Assembly: GCA_946061355.1 (NCBI GenBank)
Contig: CAMGRE010000054.1
Location: forward strand, 1-12,397
Length of the DNA: 12,397 bases
Reading direction: 5' to 3'
Source of the DNA: an uncultured bacterium
Lineage (GTDB): Bacteria; Bacillota; Clostridia; Lachnospirales; Lachnospiraceae
The position numbers and the translations under genes were made by a program. Below are positions 1 through 6,937 of this stretch, piece by piece. The notes beneath the pieces were generated by a model. It was not told the origin of the DNA, made no database searches, and saw only the letters and a list, made by a program, of their open reading frames with translations. Every line of letters begins with the position of its first letter. The stretch's first letter is position 1.

Positions 1-1
1 G

Positions 2-1564
2 GTGATCATACTGCAGGATGAGAGGCTTGCAGACAGGGCACTGCTCAGGGACGGGGAATATTACCTGACACTGGAGACGGTGCATGATTATTTCAATACG
101 AGATTTTATGAGGATCAGGGAGAGGGACTTCTCCTGTATACCACACCGACCGAGATTATGACCACACAGATCGGAACGGATGTGTATACTGTCAGTGGCG
201 GTGTCGGTGATAATCAGGAGGTTCAGACGGAAACGAGGGAGTATCCGCTTTCCTTTTATGAGGGTGAGACACTTTACCTCGCGATTGACTATGTGAAGGA
301 ATATACGAATTTCTCCTACGAGGGATTTGCTGAGCCGAACAGGCTTCAGATCTATACACAGTGGGATGACAGAACCGTTGCGGATGTGTCAAAGGATACG
401 CAGGTTCGTTACCAGGGCGGAATCAAGAGTGATATTCTGGAGGATGTGTCAAAGGGTGATACCCTGATCGTGCTGGAAGAGATGGAGAAGTGGTCCAAAG
501 TTAAGACTGCGGATGCCATTATCGGATATGTGGAGAACAAGCGGCTGACTAATCAGAGGACAGAATCACAGGAGCCTGTCACAGACTATGTTGAGCCGGA
601 ATATACCAGCCTTGCGAGAGATCATAAGATCTGTCTTGCATGGCATCAGGTGATGAGCGCCGCCGCCAATTCTACGCTGGGTTCAGCGCTGGAAGGAACG
701 GCAGGAATCAATGTGATTTCGCCCACATGGATGTCTCTGAATGGCAGTGACGGGCAGTTTGACAATATCGGATCCTTTGAGTATGTCGAGGAGGCTCATA
801 GTCGCGGACTGGAAGTGTGGGCACTGGTTGATAACCTGCGGAAAGGAGTTGATTCCTATCAGGTGTTATCCTCAACGACGAACAGGGCAAGGCTGATCGA
901 CGGATTGATCACGAGTGCTAAGGGGCTGGGAATTGATGGGATCAATATTGATTTTGAGCAGCTGACTCCCGAGACGGGAGAGCATTTTGTCCAGTTTCTG
1001 AGGGAGCTTTCCATTCCGTGCAGGAAAAACGGAATTGTGCTTTCCGTAGACAATTATGTTCCGATGGGAAATACGGATTATTATAACAGGACCGAGCAGG
1101 GGATCGTGGCGGATTATGTGATTGTCATGGGATATGATGAGCACTGGTCCGGAAGCGAGGAAGCCGGAAGTGTGGCATCTATTGATTATGTGGAACACGG
1201 GATTCAGAAGACTGTGGAGGAAGTGCCTTCCCACAAGGTGATCAACGGAATTCCGCTATATACCCGTGTCTGGAAGACACAGGGCAGTGAGGTCAGCAGT
1301 GACGCGGTGGATATGGGCAGTGCTGAAGCATTCTTAAGCAGGCATGGTGTTCAGGCTGTATGGGATGAAGCTACCTGTCAGAACTATGGTGAGTTTGAGC
1401 AGGATGGTGCGTTGTATCAGGTATGGCTGGAGGATGAGCAGTCCATAGAAGTCAAGCTGAACGTGATGCGTAATTATGATCTCGCGGGTGTGGCGGCATG
1501 GAAGCTCACACTGGAAAAACCCGCAGTATGGAACGTAATCGACGCCTATGTCAACGGCGATTAA
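2..1564 (+). CDS. Secreted/envelope glycoside hydrolase family 18 protein with SH3-like domain (5'-partial)
   Basis: The gene is open at the left edge, so the true N-terminus (probably a signal or membrane anchor) is missing; 520 codons remain. Numbering from base 2, residues about 1-115 resemble a copper-amine-oxidase-N/stalk-type domain ending in a hydrophilic link. Residues about 128-185 look like a bacterial SH3 domain (KVKTADAIIGYVE strand pattern), and about 205-515 form a GH18 barrel. The GH18 signature is DGINIDFE at 312-319, so the catalytic acid should be E319; MGYDEHW at 376-382 fits the family's substrate-binding strand. Related YdhD/SleL proteins are N-acetylglucosaminidases or cortex/wall-associated hydrolases acting outside the cell on peptidoglycan glycan strands. 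The stop at 1562-1564 lies 28 bases before the chemotaxis receptor gene. The substrate (peptidoglycan or chitin-like) is inferred; wall glycan is favoured by the SH3 domain and the nearby wall enzymes. Confidence 0.5.
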   Translation: MIILQDERLADRALLRDGEYYLTLETVHDYFNTRFYEDQGEGLLLYTTPTEIMTTQIGTDVYTVSGGVGDNQEVQTETREYPLSFYEGETLYLAIDYVKEYTNFSYEGFAEPNRLQIYTQWDDRTVADVSKDTQVRYQGGIKSDILEDVSKGDTLIVLEEMEKWSKVKTADAIIGYVENKRLTNQRTESQEPVTDYVEPEYTSLARDHKICLAWHQVMSAAANSTLGSALEGTAGINVISPTWMSLNGSDGQFDNIGSFEYVEEAHSRGLEVWALVDNLRKGVDSYQVLSSTTNRARLIDGLITSAKGLGIDGINIDFEQLTPETGEHFVQFLRELSIPCRKNGIVLSVDNYVPMGNTDYYNRTEQGIVADYVIVMGYDEHWSGSEEAGSVASIDYVEHGIQKTVEEVPSHKVINGIPLYTRVWKTQGSEVSSDAVDMGSAEAFLSRHGVQAVWDEATCQNYGEFEQDGALYQVWLEDEQSIEVKLNVMRNYDLAGVAAWKLTLEKPAVWNVIDAYVNGD

Positions 1565-1580
1565 TTATACTATTATTCAT

Positions 1581-1586
1581 GGAGGT
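1581..1586 (+). promoter_or_regulatory. Ribosome binding site that fixes the chemotaxis receptor start
   Basis: GGAGGT lies 6 bases before the ATG at 1593. An in-frame ATG at 1548 sits inside the upstream GH18 gene, has no such site, and would add 15 polar residues before the membrane anchor, so 1593 is chosen. Confidence 0.75.
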
Positions 1587-1592
1587 ATTGGG

Positions 1593-3374
1593 ATGAAGAA
1601 CTTAAAAGTCCGGGTAAAACTGACTGTAATGACAGTCGTGGGGGTGCTGATTGCGCTAATCTTGTTTGTGTGCGGTTTCACGGGCATGCGTCAGATCCGT
1701 CAGAATGCGATGAATGCATTGGAAGAGGAAGCACGGGCAAATTATGACGAAATGCTGAAAGAACAGGTGGAAAATGCGATTTCCATGCTGGATGAGTATA
1801 ATCAGAAGTACGAGAATGGGGAATGCACGCTCGAGGAGGCGAAGAAGCAGGCAGCTGATATGCTCAGGGAACTGCGCTATGGTGAAGACGGATATTTCTG
1901 GGCAGATACGGAAGACGGAACGAATGTCGTGCTGCTCGGAAAGGATACGGAAGGAACAAACCGCATCGATGCAGAGGATGCCAACGGTGTGAAATATATG
2001 CAGGATATTATCTCACATGGCAAGCAGCCGGACGGCGGTTTCTCCGACTATGAGTTCCCGAAGGCGGGTGAGGATGTGCCTTCTCCCAAGAGAGGATATT
2101 CCAAACTGTATGAGCCTTTCGGCTGGGTAATCGGTACGGGAAATTATACGGACTCTATCGATGCATTGATAGCTGAAGAAGAAGCTAAGGTTGACGCTGT
2201 GGTAACCAGATGGAGTGCCATCATGCTGGTGAGCGGAGTAATCCTCCTGATCGCGTTGATCGGAATCTGTATTTATATTATCAGAGACATCACGGATTCC
2301 CTGAGGAGTGTGGTCGGTTTTGCAGGCACATTGGAGGCAGGCAATATGACGAGACGTGCGTCCCAGCACAGACTGGACAGGAAAGATGAATTCGGTGATC
2401 TGGCAAGAGCGATGAACCAGCTTGTGATCGGTCTGGACGGTATGCTGGGTGAGGTGAGAAATGCCAGTGCAAATCTGATCAACGGTGTTGAGACGGCATC
2501 GCAGGATATTGACGCGGTGAACAGCGAAGTGGAAAATGTATCCGCAACAACGCAGGAACTTTCGGCCAGCATGGAAGAAACCGCTGCATCAGCGCAGCAG
2601 GTTGACACCATGGCAAAGGAGATCGAAAGCGTATCCAAGAACATGGCGATCAGGGCACAGGAAGGCGCAGAGAGATCCGGTGAGATCCATGAGCGCGCAC
2701 TGAAAGCGAAGGTTGATACAGAGGCCGGACAGAAGAAGGCAAGCAATATTAAGAACGAAATCAGTGCAGATCTGCAGCAGGCTCTTGAGGACGCCAAGGT
2801 TGTAGGAGAGATCGAGACGCTCGCGCATGCGATCATGGCAATTACTTCCCAGACAAATCTGCTGGCGCTGAATGCTTCCATCGAATCGGCCAGAGCAGGA
2901 GAGGCCGGCAGGGGGTTTGCGGTTGTGGCAGATGAGATCCGGAATCTGGCAGAGCAGTCCAAGGATTCCGTGGAGAGGATTCAGCAGCTGACAAGCGCTG
3001 TGACGAGTGCCGTGAATAAGCTTTCGGATAATTCCAGAAGACTGCTTGACTTCGTGTCCGGAGATATTTCAAAGAGTTTCCATTCTTTCCTTGAAATTGC
3101 GGAGGCATATGATGCAGACTCTACTTATATGAGCGATATGGTTACCGATTTCAGCGCGATTTCTCAGGAGCTGCTTGCGAGTGTGGACGGAGTCGTGCAG
3201 TCCATGAGTGATGTCAGTACGGCGGCAGATGAGGGAGCACAGGGTACTGTGGATATTGCAGAGAGAAGTTCCAACATGGTGAACAGTTTCAGTGAGATTA
3301 TGGAAGTGATGAAATCCACAGATGAAGTTGCCTCACATTTGAAAGCGCGCGTAGATCAATTCCAGCTCAGCTAA
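1593..3374 (+). CDS. Methyl-accepting chemotaxis protein with single-Cache-type sensor domain
   Basis: A 593-residue transmembrane chemoreceptor that would bind a small molecule outside the cell and control CheA through CheW. Domains in order: short cytoplasmic start, TM1 about 8-30, extracellular sensor about 38-200 resembling sCache_2 (aromatic YGEDGYFWADTEDG strand near 96-109 and the GWVIGTGNY strand at 177-185), TM2 about 208-230, HAMP about 231-285, then a long coiled-coil signalling domain. The conserved hairpin tip is plain: SQTNLLALNASIESARAGEAG at about 419-439, then GRGFAVVADEIRNLAEQS to 456. Glutamine/glutamate-rich helices such as TTQELSASMEETAASAQQ (319-336) hold likely methylation sites. 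There is no C-terminal CheR-docking pentapeptide (the end is DQFQLS). No che or flagellar gene is next to it, so it is an orphan receptor in this window. The ligand cannot be deduced; Cache domains often bind organic acids or amino acids. Confidence 0.95.
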   Translation: MKNLKVRVKLTVMTVVGVLIALILFVCGFTGMRQIRQNAMNALEEEARANYDEMLKEQVENAISMLDEYNQKYENGECTLEEAKKQAADMLRELRYGEDGYFWADTEDGTNVVLLGKDTEGTNRIDAEDANGVKYMQDIISHGKQPDGGFSDYEFPKAGEDVPSPKRGYSKLYEPFGWVIGTGNYTDSIDALIAEEEAKVDAVVTRWSAIMLVSGVILLIALIGICIYIIRDITDSLRSVVGFAGTLEAGNMTRRASQHRLDRKDEFGDLARAMNQLVIGLDGMLGEVRNASANLINGVETASQDIDAVNSEVENVSATTQELSASMEETAASAQQVDTMAKEIESVSKNMAIRAQEGAERSGEIHERALKAKVDTEAGQKKASNIKNEISADLQQALEDAKVVGEIETLAHAIMAITSQTNLLALNASIESARAGEAGRGFAVVADEIRNLAEQSKDSVERIQQLTSAVTSAVNKLSDNSRRLLDFVSGDISKSFHSFLEIAEAYDADSTYMSDMVTDFSAISQELLASVDGVVQSMSDVSTAADEGAQGTVDIAERSSNMVNSFSEIMEVMKSTDEVASHLKARVDQFQLS

Positions 3375-3423
3375 TGGCAGAGGGATTTTCCGGGAAGGCT
3401 TTGCATATACTGGTAAAAAAGCC

Positions 3424-3427
3424 CGGA
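3424..3427 (+). promoter_or_regulatory. Ribosome binding site supporting the internal cwlD start
   Basis: GGAG is spaced 6 bases from the ATG at 3434. The earlier in-frame ATG at 3374 overlaps the receptor stop codon (TAATG) and has no visible Shine-Dalgarno sequence, so it could only be used by termination-reinitiation. Confidence 0.5.
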
Positions 3428-3433
3428 GCCGTT

Positions 3434-4159
3434 ATGAGGGAAATTAAAAATAAAATTGCACAGTATGGAGAAGAATTTGTGTTTGCGGCAATGGCGGTCA
3501 TGTTTGTTATGGCCGCCTTTCTTGCCGTAAAAGGGGCAGTCAGAATGACTGCAGGCACAGATGTGGAGGAAGATGGGCGAAGGTGTGTGGTGATCGATGC
3601 GGGACATGGTGGAGCGGATCCCGGTAAAATCGGAATTAACGGAGCAAAAGAGATGGATATCAATCTGCAGATCGCACTCAGAGTGAAGACGCTTTTAGAA
3701 CAGCAGGATATCAAAGTGGTCATGACAAGAGAGGGCGAAGCTGCCATGTATGAGGGTGGCGGAAACCGTAAGGTACAGGACATGAAACGGAGAATCGAAC
3801 TGATCGAGGAGGAAAAACCTGACATTACTGTCAGTATTCACCAGAACAGTTATCCGGAGGAGTATGTGAAGGGGGCTCAGGTATTTTATTATAAGGACAG
3901 CCCCGAAAGTAAGGACGCAGCGGAAATGATGCAGCGGAGTCTGGTGAAGAGGCTTGATCCCGAAAATCACAGGGAAGCAAAGGCGAATGGGAGTTATTAC
4001 CTGCTGAAAAAAACATCTTCTCCCATTATTATTGTGGAGTGTGGCTTCCTGTCAAACAGTGAGGAGGCTGAATTGCTGGTATCCGAGGAATATCAGGAAA
4101 AAGTGGCCTGGGCGATTCATATGGGGATTTTACAGAAGTTGAATCATGTGATAAAATGA
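3434..4159 (+). CDS. cwlD: N-acetylmuramoyl-L-alanine amidase, CwlD type, membrane-anchored
   Basis: A zinc amidase (Amidase_3 family) that cleaves the bond between N-acetylmuramic acid and L-alanine in peptidoglycan. In spore formers CwlD takes part in making muramic-delta-lactam in the cortex. Numbering from the ATG at 3434 (241 residues, close to the usual CwlD length of about 240), a hydrophobic anchor spans about 13-36. The catalytic domain starts with VVIDAGHGG. Zinc ligands are H58 (DAGHGG), E73 (KEMDIN) and H136 (SIHQNS), and E202 in VECGFLSN is the catalytic glutamate; all are present, so the enzyme should be active. An alternative start at 3374 gives 261 residues and overlaps the receptor stop by one base, but it has no ribosome binding site and would add 20 residues before the anchor. 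Amidase identity is very secure; the sporulation-specific role is an inference from family resemblance. Confidence 0.9.
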   Translation: MREIKNKIAQYGEEFVFAAMAVMFVMAAFLAVKGAVRMTAGTDVEEDGRRCVVIDAGHGGADPGKIGINGAKEMDINLQIALRVKTLLEQQDIKVVMTREGEAAMYEGGGNRKVQDMKRRIELIEEEKPDITVSIHQNSYPEEYVKGAQVFYYKDSPESKDAAEMMQRSLVKRLDPENHREAKANGSYYLLKKTSSPIIIVECGFLSNSEEAELLVSEEYQEKVAWAIHMGILQKLNHVIK

Positions 4160-4165
4160 TATAAG
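4139..4165 (+). promoter_or_regulatory. Tentative promoter for the sua5-rpiB-upp-comEB group
   Basis: TGATATAAG (4157-4165) is an extended -10 (TGn followed by TATAAG, five of six matches). A poor -35, TTGAAT, lies at 4139-4144 with a short 15-base spacer. It overlaps the end of cwlD and would start transcription near 4172, about 58 bases before the sua5 ATG. Read-through from upstream is equally possible. Confidence 0.3.
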
Positions 4166-4229
4166 CATGAGCAGTGCGGAATCGAGCCGGGCACTGCGAA
4201 AGAAAGCGATGGCATAGGCAGAAACGGCA

Positions 4230-5300
4230 ATGAACACAAAGCTGGTACAAATAGACGAAAACAATATTGATCAGACATCCATCACGGAAGCAGGGAAAGT
4301 CCTGAAAAGCGGTGGACTGGTAGCGTTCCCTACCGAGACCGTATACGGACTGGGAGGAGATGCTTTGCAAAAGGAGTCCTCACGCAAGATTTATGCAGCC
4401 AAAGGCAGACCTTCCGACAATCCGCTGATCGTTCACATCTGCAGGTGGGAGGATATCGGGCAGATTGCACGGAATATTCCGGAGTTTGCAAAGAAACTGG
4501 CAGATGCTTTCTGGCCGGGGCCGCTCACGATGATTCTGGAAAAAACCGATGATGTTCCGCGGGAAACGACAGGCGGACTTGATACGGTAGCGGTGCGTAT
4601 GCCGAATAATAAAATTGCTTTGGCTCTGATCGGGGCAGCAGGCGGTTACATTGCCGCACCGAGCGCCAATACTTCGGGTAAGCCAAGTCCTACCCGGGCA
4701 GAACATGTGGTGGAGGACATGCAGGGCAGGATTGAAATGATCATAGACGGAGGTCCTGTCGGGATCGGACTGGAATCCACGATCATCGATCTGACCTCAG
4801 CAACACCTGTGGTCCTGAGACCGGGCTATATTACACGTGAGATGCTGGAACAGGCGTTGGGATGCCCTGTGGATGTGGACAAAACGATTCTGGACGGGAA
4901 CAGTAAGCAGGCGCCGAAGGCGCCCGGTATGAAATACAGGCATTATGCTCCCAAGGGAGATCTGACCATCGTGGACGGCAAAGCAACGGATGTAGTGGAG
5001 ATGATCCGGAAAATGTCGGCAGAACGAATGGCAGCAGGCGAGAGAGTCGGGATCATCTGTACGGATGAGACTCGAGGAATGTACAATGCGCATTGTATTA
5101 TGAGCGTTGGTGCGAGAAAGGATGAGGCGGCGATTGCCAGACATCTTTTTGCCATACTGCGTCAGTTTGACGAGGAACAGGTGACAGTGATCTATTCGGA
5201 AGCATTTTCCGACAGGGGACTGGGACAGGCTATTATGAACCGGCTTTTGAAAGCAGCCGGTCATCATGTATTATATACAGACAAACAGGAGGGAATGTGA
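4230..5300 (+). CDS. ywlC: L-threonylcarbamoyladenylate synthase (Sua5/YwlC, two-domain form)
   Basis: The protein makes threonylcarbamoyl-AMP from L-threonine, bicarbonate and ATP, the first step of t6A modification at position 37 of ANN-decoding tRNAs; it acts in the cytoplasm. It has 356 residues, the length of the two-domain Sua5 type rather than the short TsaC type. The YrdC-like catalytic domain covers about 18-205, with the motifs GLVAFPTETVYGLGGDA (29-45), KGRPSDNPL (58-66, the KxRxxxxP-type nucleotide/threonine loop), WPGPLTMIL (95-103), APSANTSGKPSPT (143-155) and ESTIIDL (182-188). The linker APGMKYRHYAP (231-241), typical of Sua5, leads to the Sua5 C-terminal Rossmann-like domain, about 245-350. 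No strong Shine-Dalgarno sequence precedes the ATG, but the N-terminal length matches the family. It is followed after one base by rpiB, so the two are surely co-transcribed. Confidence 0.95.
   Translation: MNTKLVQIDENNIDQTSITEAGKVLKSGGLVAFPTETVYGLGGDALQKESSRKIYAAKGRPSDNPLIVHICRWEDIGQIARNIPEFAKKLADAFWPGPLTMILEKTDDVPRETTGGLDTVAVRMPNNKIALALIGAAGGYIAAPSANTSGKPSPTRAEHVVEDMQGRIEMIIDGGPVGIGLESTIIDLTSATPVVLRPGYITREMLEQALGCPVDVDKTILDGNSKQAPKAPGMKYRHYAPKGDLTIVDGKATDVVEMIRKMSAERMAAGERVGIICTDETRGMYNAHCIMSVGARKDEAAIARHLFAILRQFDEEQVTVIYSEAFSDRGLGQAIMNRLLKAAGHHVLYTDKQEGM
5287..5294 (+). promoter_or_regulatory. Ribosome binding site that fixes the rpiB start
   Basis: AGGAGGGA within the last codons of ywlC is 7-9 bases from the ATG at 5302. 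It rules out the longer in-frame ATG at 5266, which would add 12 residues in front of the conserved MIALGCDHGG start. Confidence 0.7.
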
Positions 5301-5301
5301 A

Positions 5302-5730
5302 ATGATAGCATTGGGATGTGATCATGGCGGGTATGATCTGAAACAGGAGATTAAGAAGTATCTGGAGGCGAAGAACCTGGAATACAGGGACTTTGGCTGT
5401 ATGGACAAGAATTCCTGCGACTATCCGGTGTATGGCCGCGCGGCGGCAGAAGCTGTGGCAAACGGTGAGTGCGACAGAGGTATTGTTGTTTGTACGACCG
5501 GAATCGGTATCTCCATTACAGCAAACAAGATACCGGGAATCCGCTGTGCATTGTGCGGAGATGCTACGTCAGCCAGATTGACACGGCTTCACAATAATGC
5601 CAATATGCTGGCGCTGGGGGCCGGGATCATCGGGACAAATCAGGCGCTGGACATTGTGGATACTTTTTTGCATACGGATTTTTCCGGTGAGGAGAGACAT
5701 CAGCGGAGAATTGATCAGATTGAGAAGTAA
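5302..5730 (+). CDS. rpiB: Ribose-5-phosphate isomerase B
   Basis: A 142-residue RpiB/LacAB-family sugar-phosphate isomerase interconverting ribulose 5-phosphate and ribose 5-phosphate in the pentose phosphate pathway. It starts MIALGCDHGG, with D7-H8 at the substrate-binding turn. The active-site cysteine is C64 in VVCTTGIGIS (62-71); the loop reads CTTG where many RpiB have CGTG, a change I believe is common in clostridial members. The NKIPGIRCAL segment and LHNNANMLALG (96-106) are the usual phosphate-binding elements. The start follows the ywlC stop by a single base and uses the site at 5287-5294. Product ribose 5-phosphate is the precursor of PRPP, used by the next enzyme, Upp. The LacA/LacB alternative is unlikely because there is a single gene without lactose or galactose neighbours. 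Confidence 0.95.
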   Translation: MIALGCDHGGYDLKQEIKKYLEAKNLEYRDFGCMDKNSCDYPVYGRAAAEAVANGECDRGIVVCTTGIGISITANKIPGIRCALCGDATSARLTRLHNNANMLALGAGIIGTNQALDIVDTFLHTDFSGEERHQRRIDQIEK

Positions 5731-5787
5731 TATGGATCGGAATGCCGAACCAGTAAAATACAGGAAAGGGACAAAGGGAGAAAAGTC

Positions 5788-6417
5788 ATGGCAAAAACAA
5801 TAATTATGGATCATCCGCTGATCCAGCACAAAATCGGATTTATCAGAAGGACGAGCACGGGAACAAAGGATTTCAGACAGACAATCAGTGAGATTGCCAT
5901 GCTGATCTGCTACGAGGCGACCAGAGAGTTGAAACTGAGCCCGGTTGAGATCGAGACGCCGATCTGCAAGACGACGGTTCAGCAATTAAAGGGAAGAAAG
6001 ATGGCGATCGTGCCGATCCTGCGTGCGGGACTCGGTATGGTGGACGGGGTACTTCAATTGATTCCGGCCGCAAAAGTGGGACATATCGGACTGTACAGAG
6101 ACCCGGCAACCCTGAAGCCTGTGGAGTATTACTGCAAGCTTCCCGCGGATTGTGCGGAGCGTGAGGTGTTTGTGGTGGATCCCATGCTGGCTACCGGAGG
6201 ATCCTCTGTGGCAGCGATCCAGATGTTGAAGGATAAGGGCTGCAAGAATATTCATTTCATGTGTATCATTGCAGCGCCGGAGGGTGTTAAGGCAATGCAT
6301 GAAGCGCATCCGGATGTGGATCTGTATATCGGAGCTTTGGATGAGAAACTGAATGACCATGGCTATATCGTGCCCGGTCTGGGTGATGCCGGAGACAGGA
6401 TTTTCGGAACAAAATAA
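5788..6417 (+). CDS. upp: Uracil phosphoribosyltransferase
   Basis: The enzyme converts uracil and PRPP to UMP and pyrophosphate in cytoplasmic pyrimidine salvage. The 209-residue length is standard. The PRPP-binding motif is VVDPMLATGGSS (129-140); the family hallmarks ILRAGLGMVDG (77-87) and the C-terminal uracil-binding GLGDAGDRIFGT (197-208) are intact. A good ribosome binding site, AAAGGGAG at 5773-5780, precedes the ATG by 7 bases. It lies 57 bases after rpiB with no obvious promoter or terminator between them, and 13 bases before the dCMP deaminase gene. In Bacillus subtilis upp also lies beside rpiB (ywlF) and the atp operon. No uracil permease or PyrR site is visible here. Confidence 0.97.
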   Translation: MAKTIIMDHPLIQHKIGFIRRTSTGTKDFRQTISEIAMLICYEATRELKLSPVEIETPICKTTVQQLKGRKMAIVPILRAGLGMVDGVLQLIPAAKVGHIGLYRDPATLKPVEYYCKLPADCAEREVFVVDPMLATGGSSVAAIQMLKDKGCKNIHFMCIIAAPEGVKAMHEAHPDVDLYIGALDEKLNDHGYIVPGLGDAGDRIFGTK

Positions 6418-6430
6418 TTGGGAACAGCGT

Positions 6431-6910
6431 ATGAAAAGAACAGACTATATTGTGTGGGATGAATACTTTATGGGAATCTCCAAATTGTCAGGGATGCGTT
6501 CCAAGGATCCCAATACCCAGGTCGGCGCGTGTATCGTGAGCCAGGACAACAAGATCATGTCCATGGGCTATAACGGCTTTCCGGCAGGGTGCAGCGATGA
6601 TGATTTCCCGTGGGAGCGGGAAGGAGAAATGCTGGAGACAAAATATGCTTTTGTCACACATGCAGAACTCAATGCCATATTGAATTACAGGGGCGGAAGT
6701 CTTGCAGGCGGGAAGCTGTACGTGTCGCTTTTTCCCTGCAACGAATGTGCAAAGGCGATTATTCAGGCGGGTATCCGCACAATCGTATATGAAAGCGATA
6801 AGTATGAAGGAACACCCGGCAATCTTGCATCCAAAAAGATGCTGGATGCAGCGGGAGTGAAGTATTATCAGTATCAAAGAACCGGCCGGAAGGTGACTCT
6901 TGATCTGTAG
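6431..6910 (+). CDS. comEB: dCMP deaminase (ComEB-like)
   Basis: A zinc-dependent cytidine/deoxycytidylate deaminase that turns dCMP into dUMP, feeding thymidylate synthesis. The 159-residue protein begins MKRTDYIVWDEYFMGI, a typical dCMP deaminase start. The catalytic zinc site is H77-A-E79 (THAELNAI) with E79 as proton shuttle, plus C103 and C106 in FPCNEC. NTQVGACIV (28-36) and GYNGFPAGC (46-54) fit the nucleotide-binding part of the family. The ATG at 6431 is preceded by a modest GGGA; an in-frame ATG at 6353 lies deep inside upp and is rejected. Only 13 bases separate it from upp, so they are co-transcribed. Despite the competence name in Bacillus, no com genes are here and the metabolic role is the sure one. 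Confidence 0.93.
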   Translation: MKRTDYIVWDEYFMGISKLSGMRSKDPNTQVGACIVSQDNKIMSMGYNGFPAGCSDDDFPWEREGEMLETKYAFVTHAELNAILNYRGGSLAGGKLYVSLFPCNECAKAIIQAGIRTIVYESDKYEGTPGNLASKKMLDAAGVKYYQYQRTGRKVTLDL

Positions 6911-6922
6911 GGTCATCTGCCG

Positions 6923-6928
6923 GGGAGG
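6923..6928 (+). promoter_or_regulatory. Ribosome binding site that fixes the hydrolase start
   Basis: GGGAGG touches an ATG at 6929 directly, leaving no spacer, but lies 9 bases from the in-frame ATG at 6938. The second ATG therefore fits translation better and gives a clean MKKACRQ signal-peptide start. Confidence 0.65.
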
Positions 6929-6937
6929 ATGGACAGA

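Noticed and set aside
2273..2962. A 229-codon open frame on the - strand inside the chemoreceptor gene
   Set aside because: It lies antisense to the signalling domain whose protein motifs are unmistakable. Its Ser/Ala/Cys-rich translation is the usual mirror of a Glu/Ala-rich coiled coil, and it has no family signature.
4171..4197. GCAGTGC and GCACTGC inverted repeat between cwlD and ywlC as a terminator
   Set aside because: The stem is 7 bp with a 13-base loop and is followed by GAAAGAAAG, not a T run, so intrinsic termination is not supported. It may be a leader hairpin only.
5266..5301. Longer rpiB start at the ATG at 5266
   Set aside because: It would add 12 non-conserved residues read from the ywlC end; the AGGAGGGA site and the family's MIALGCDHGG start both point to 5302.
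5491..5510. CTTGIG instead of CGTGIG in the RpiB active-site loop as a damaged enzyme
   Set aside because: The catalytic cysteine and remaining loop are intact, and this form is, to my knowledge, usual in clostridial RpiB.
6353..6430. Longer dCMP deaminase start inside upp
   Set aside because: It would overlap the conserved upp C-terminus by 65 bases and add 26 residues not seen at this family's N-terminus.
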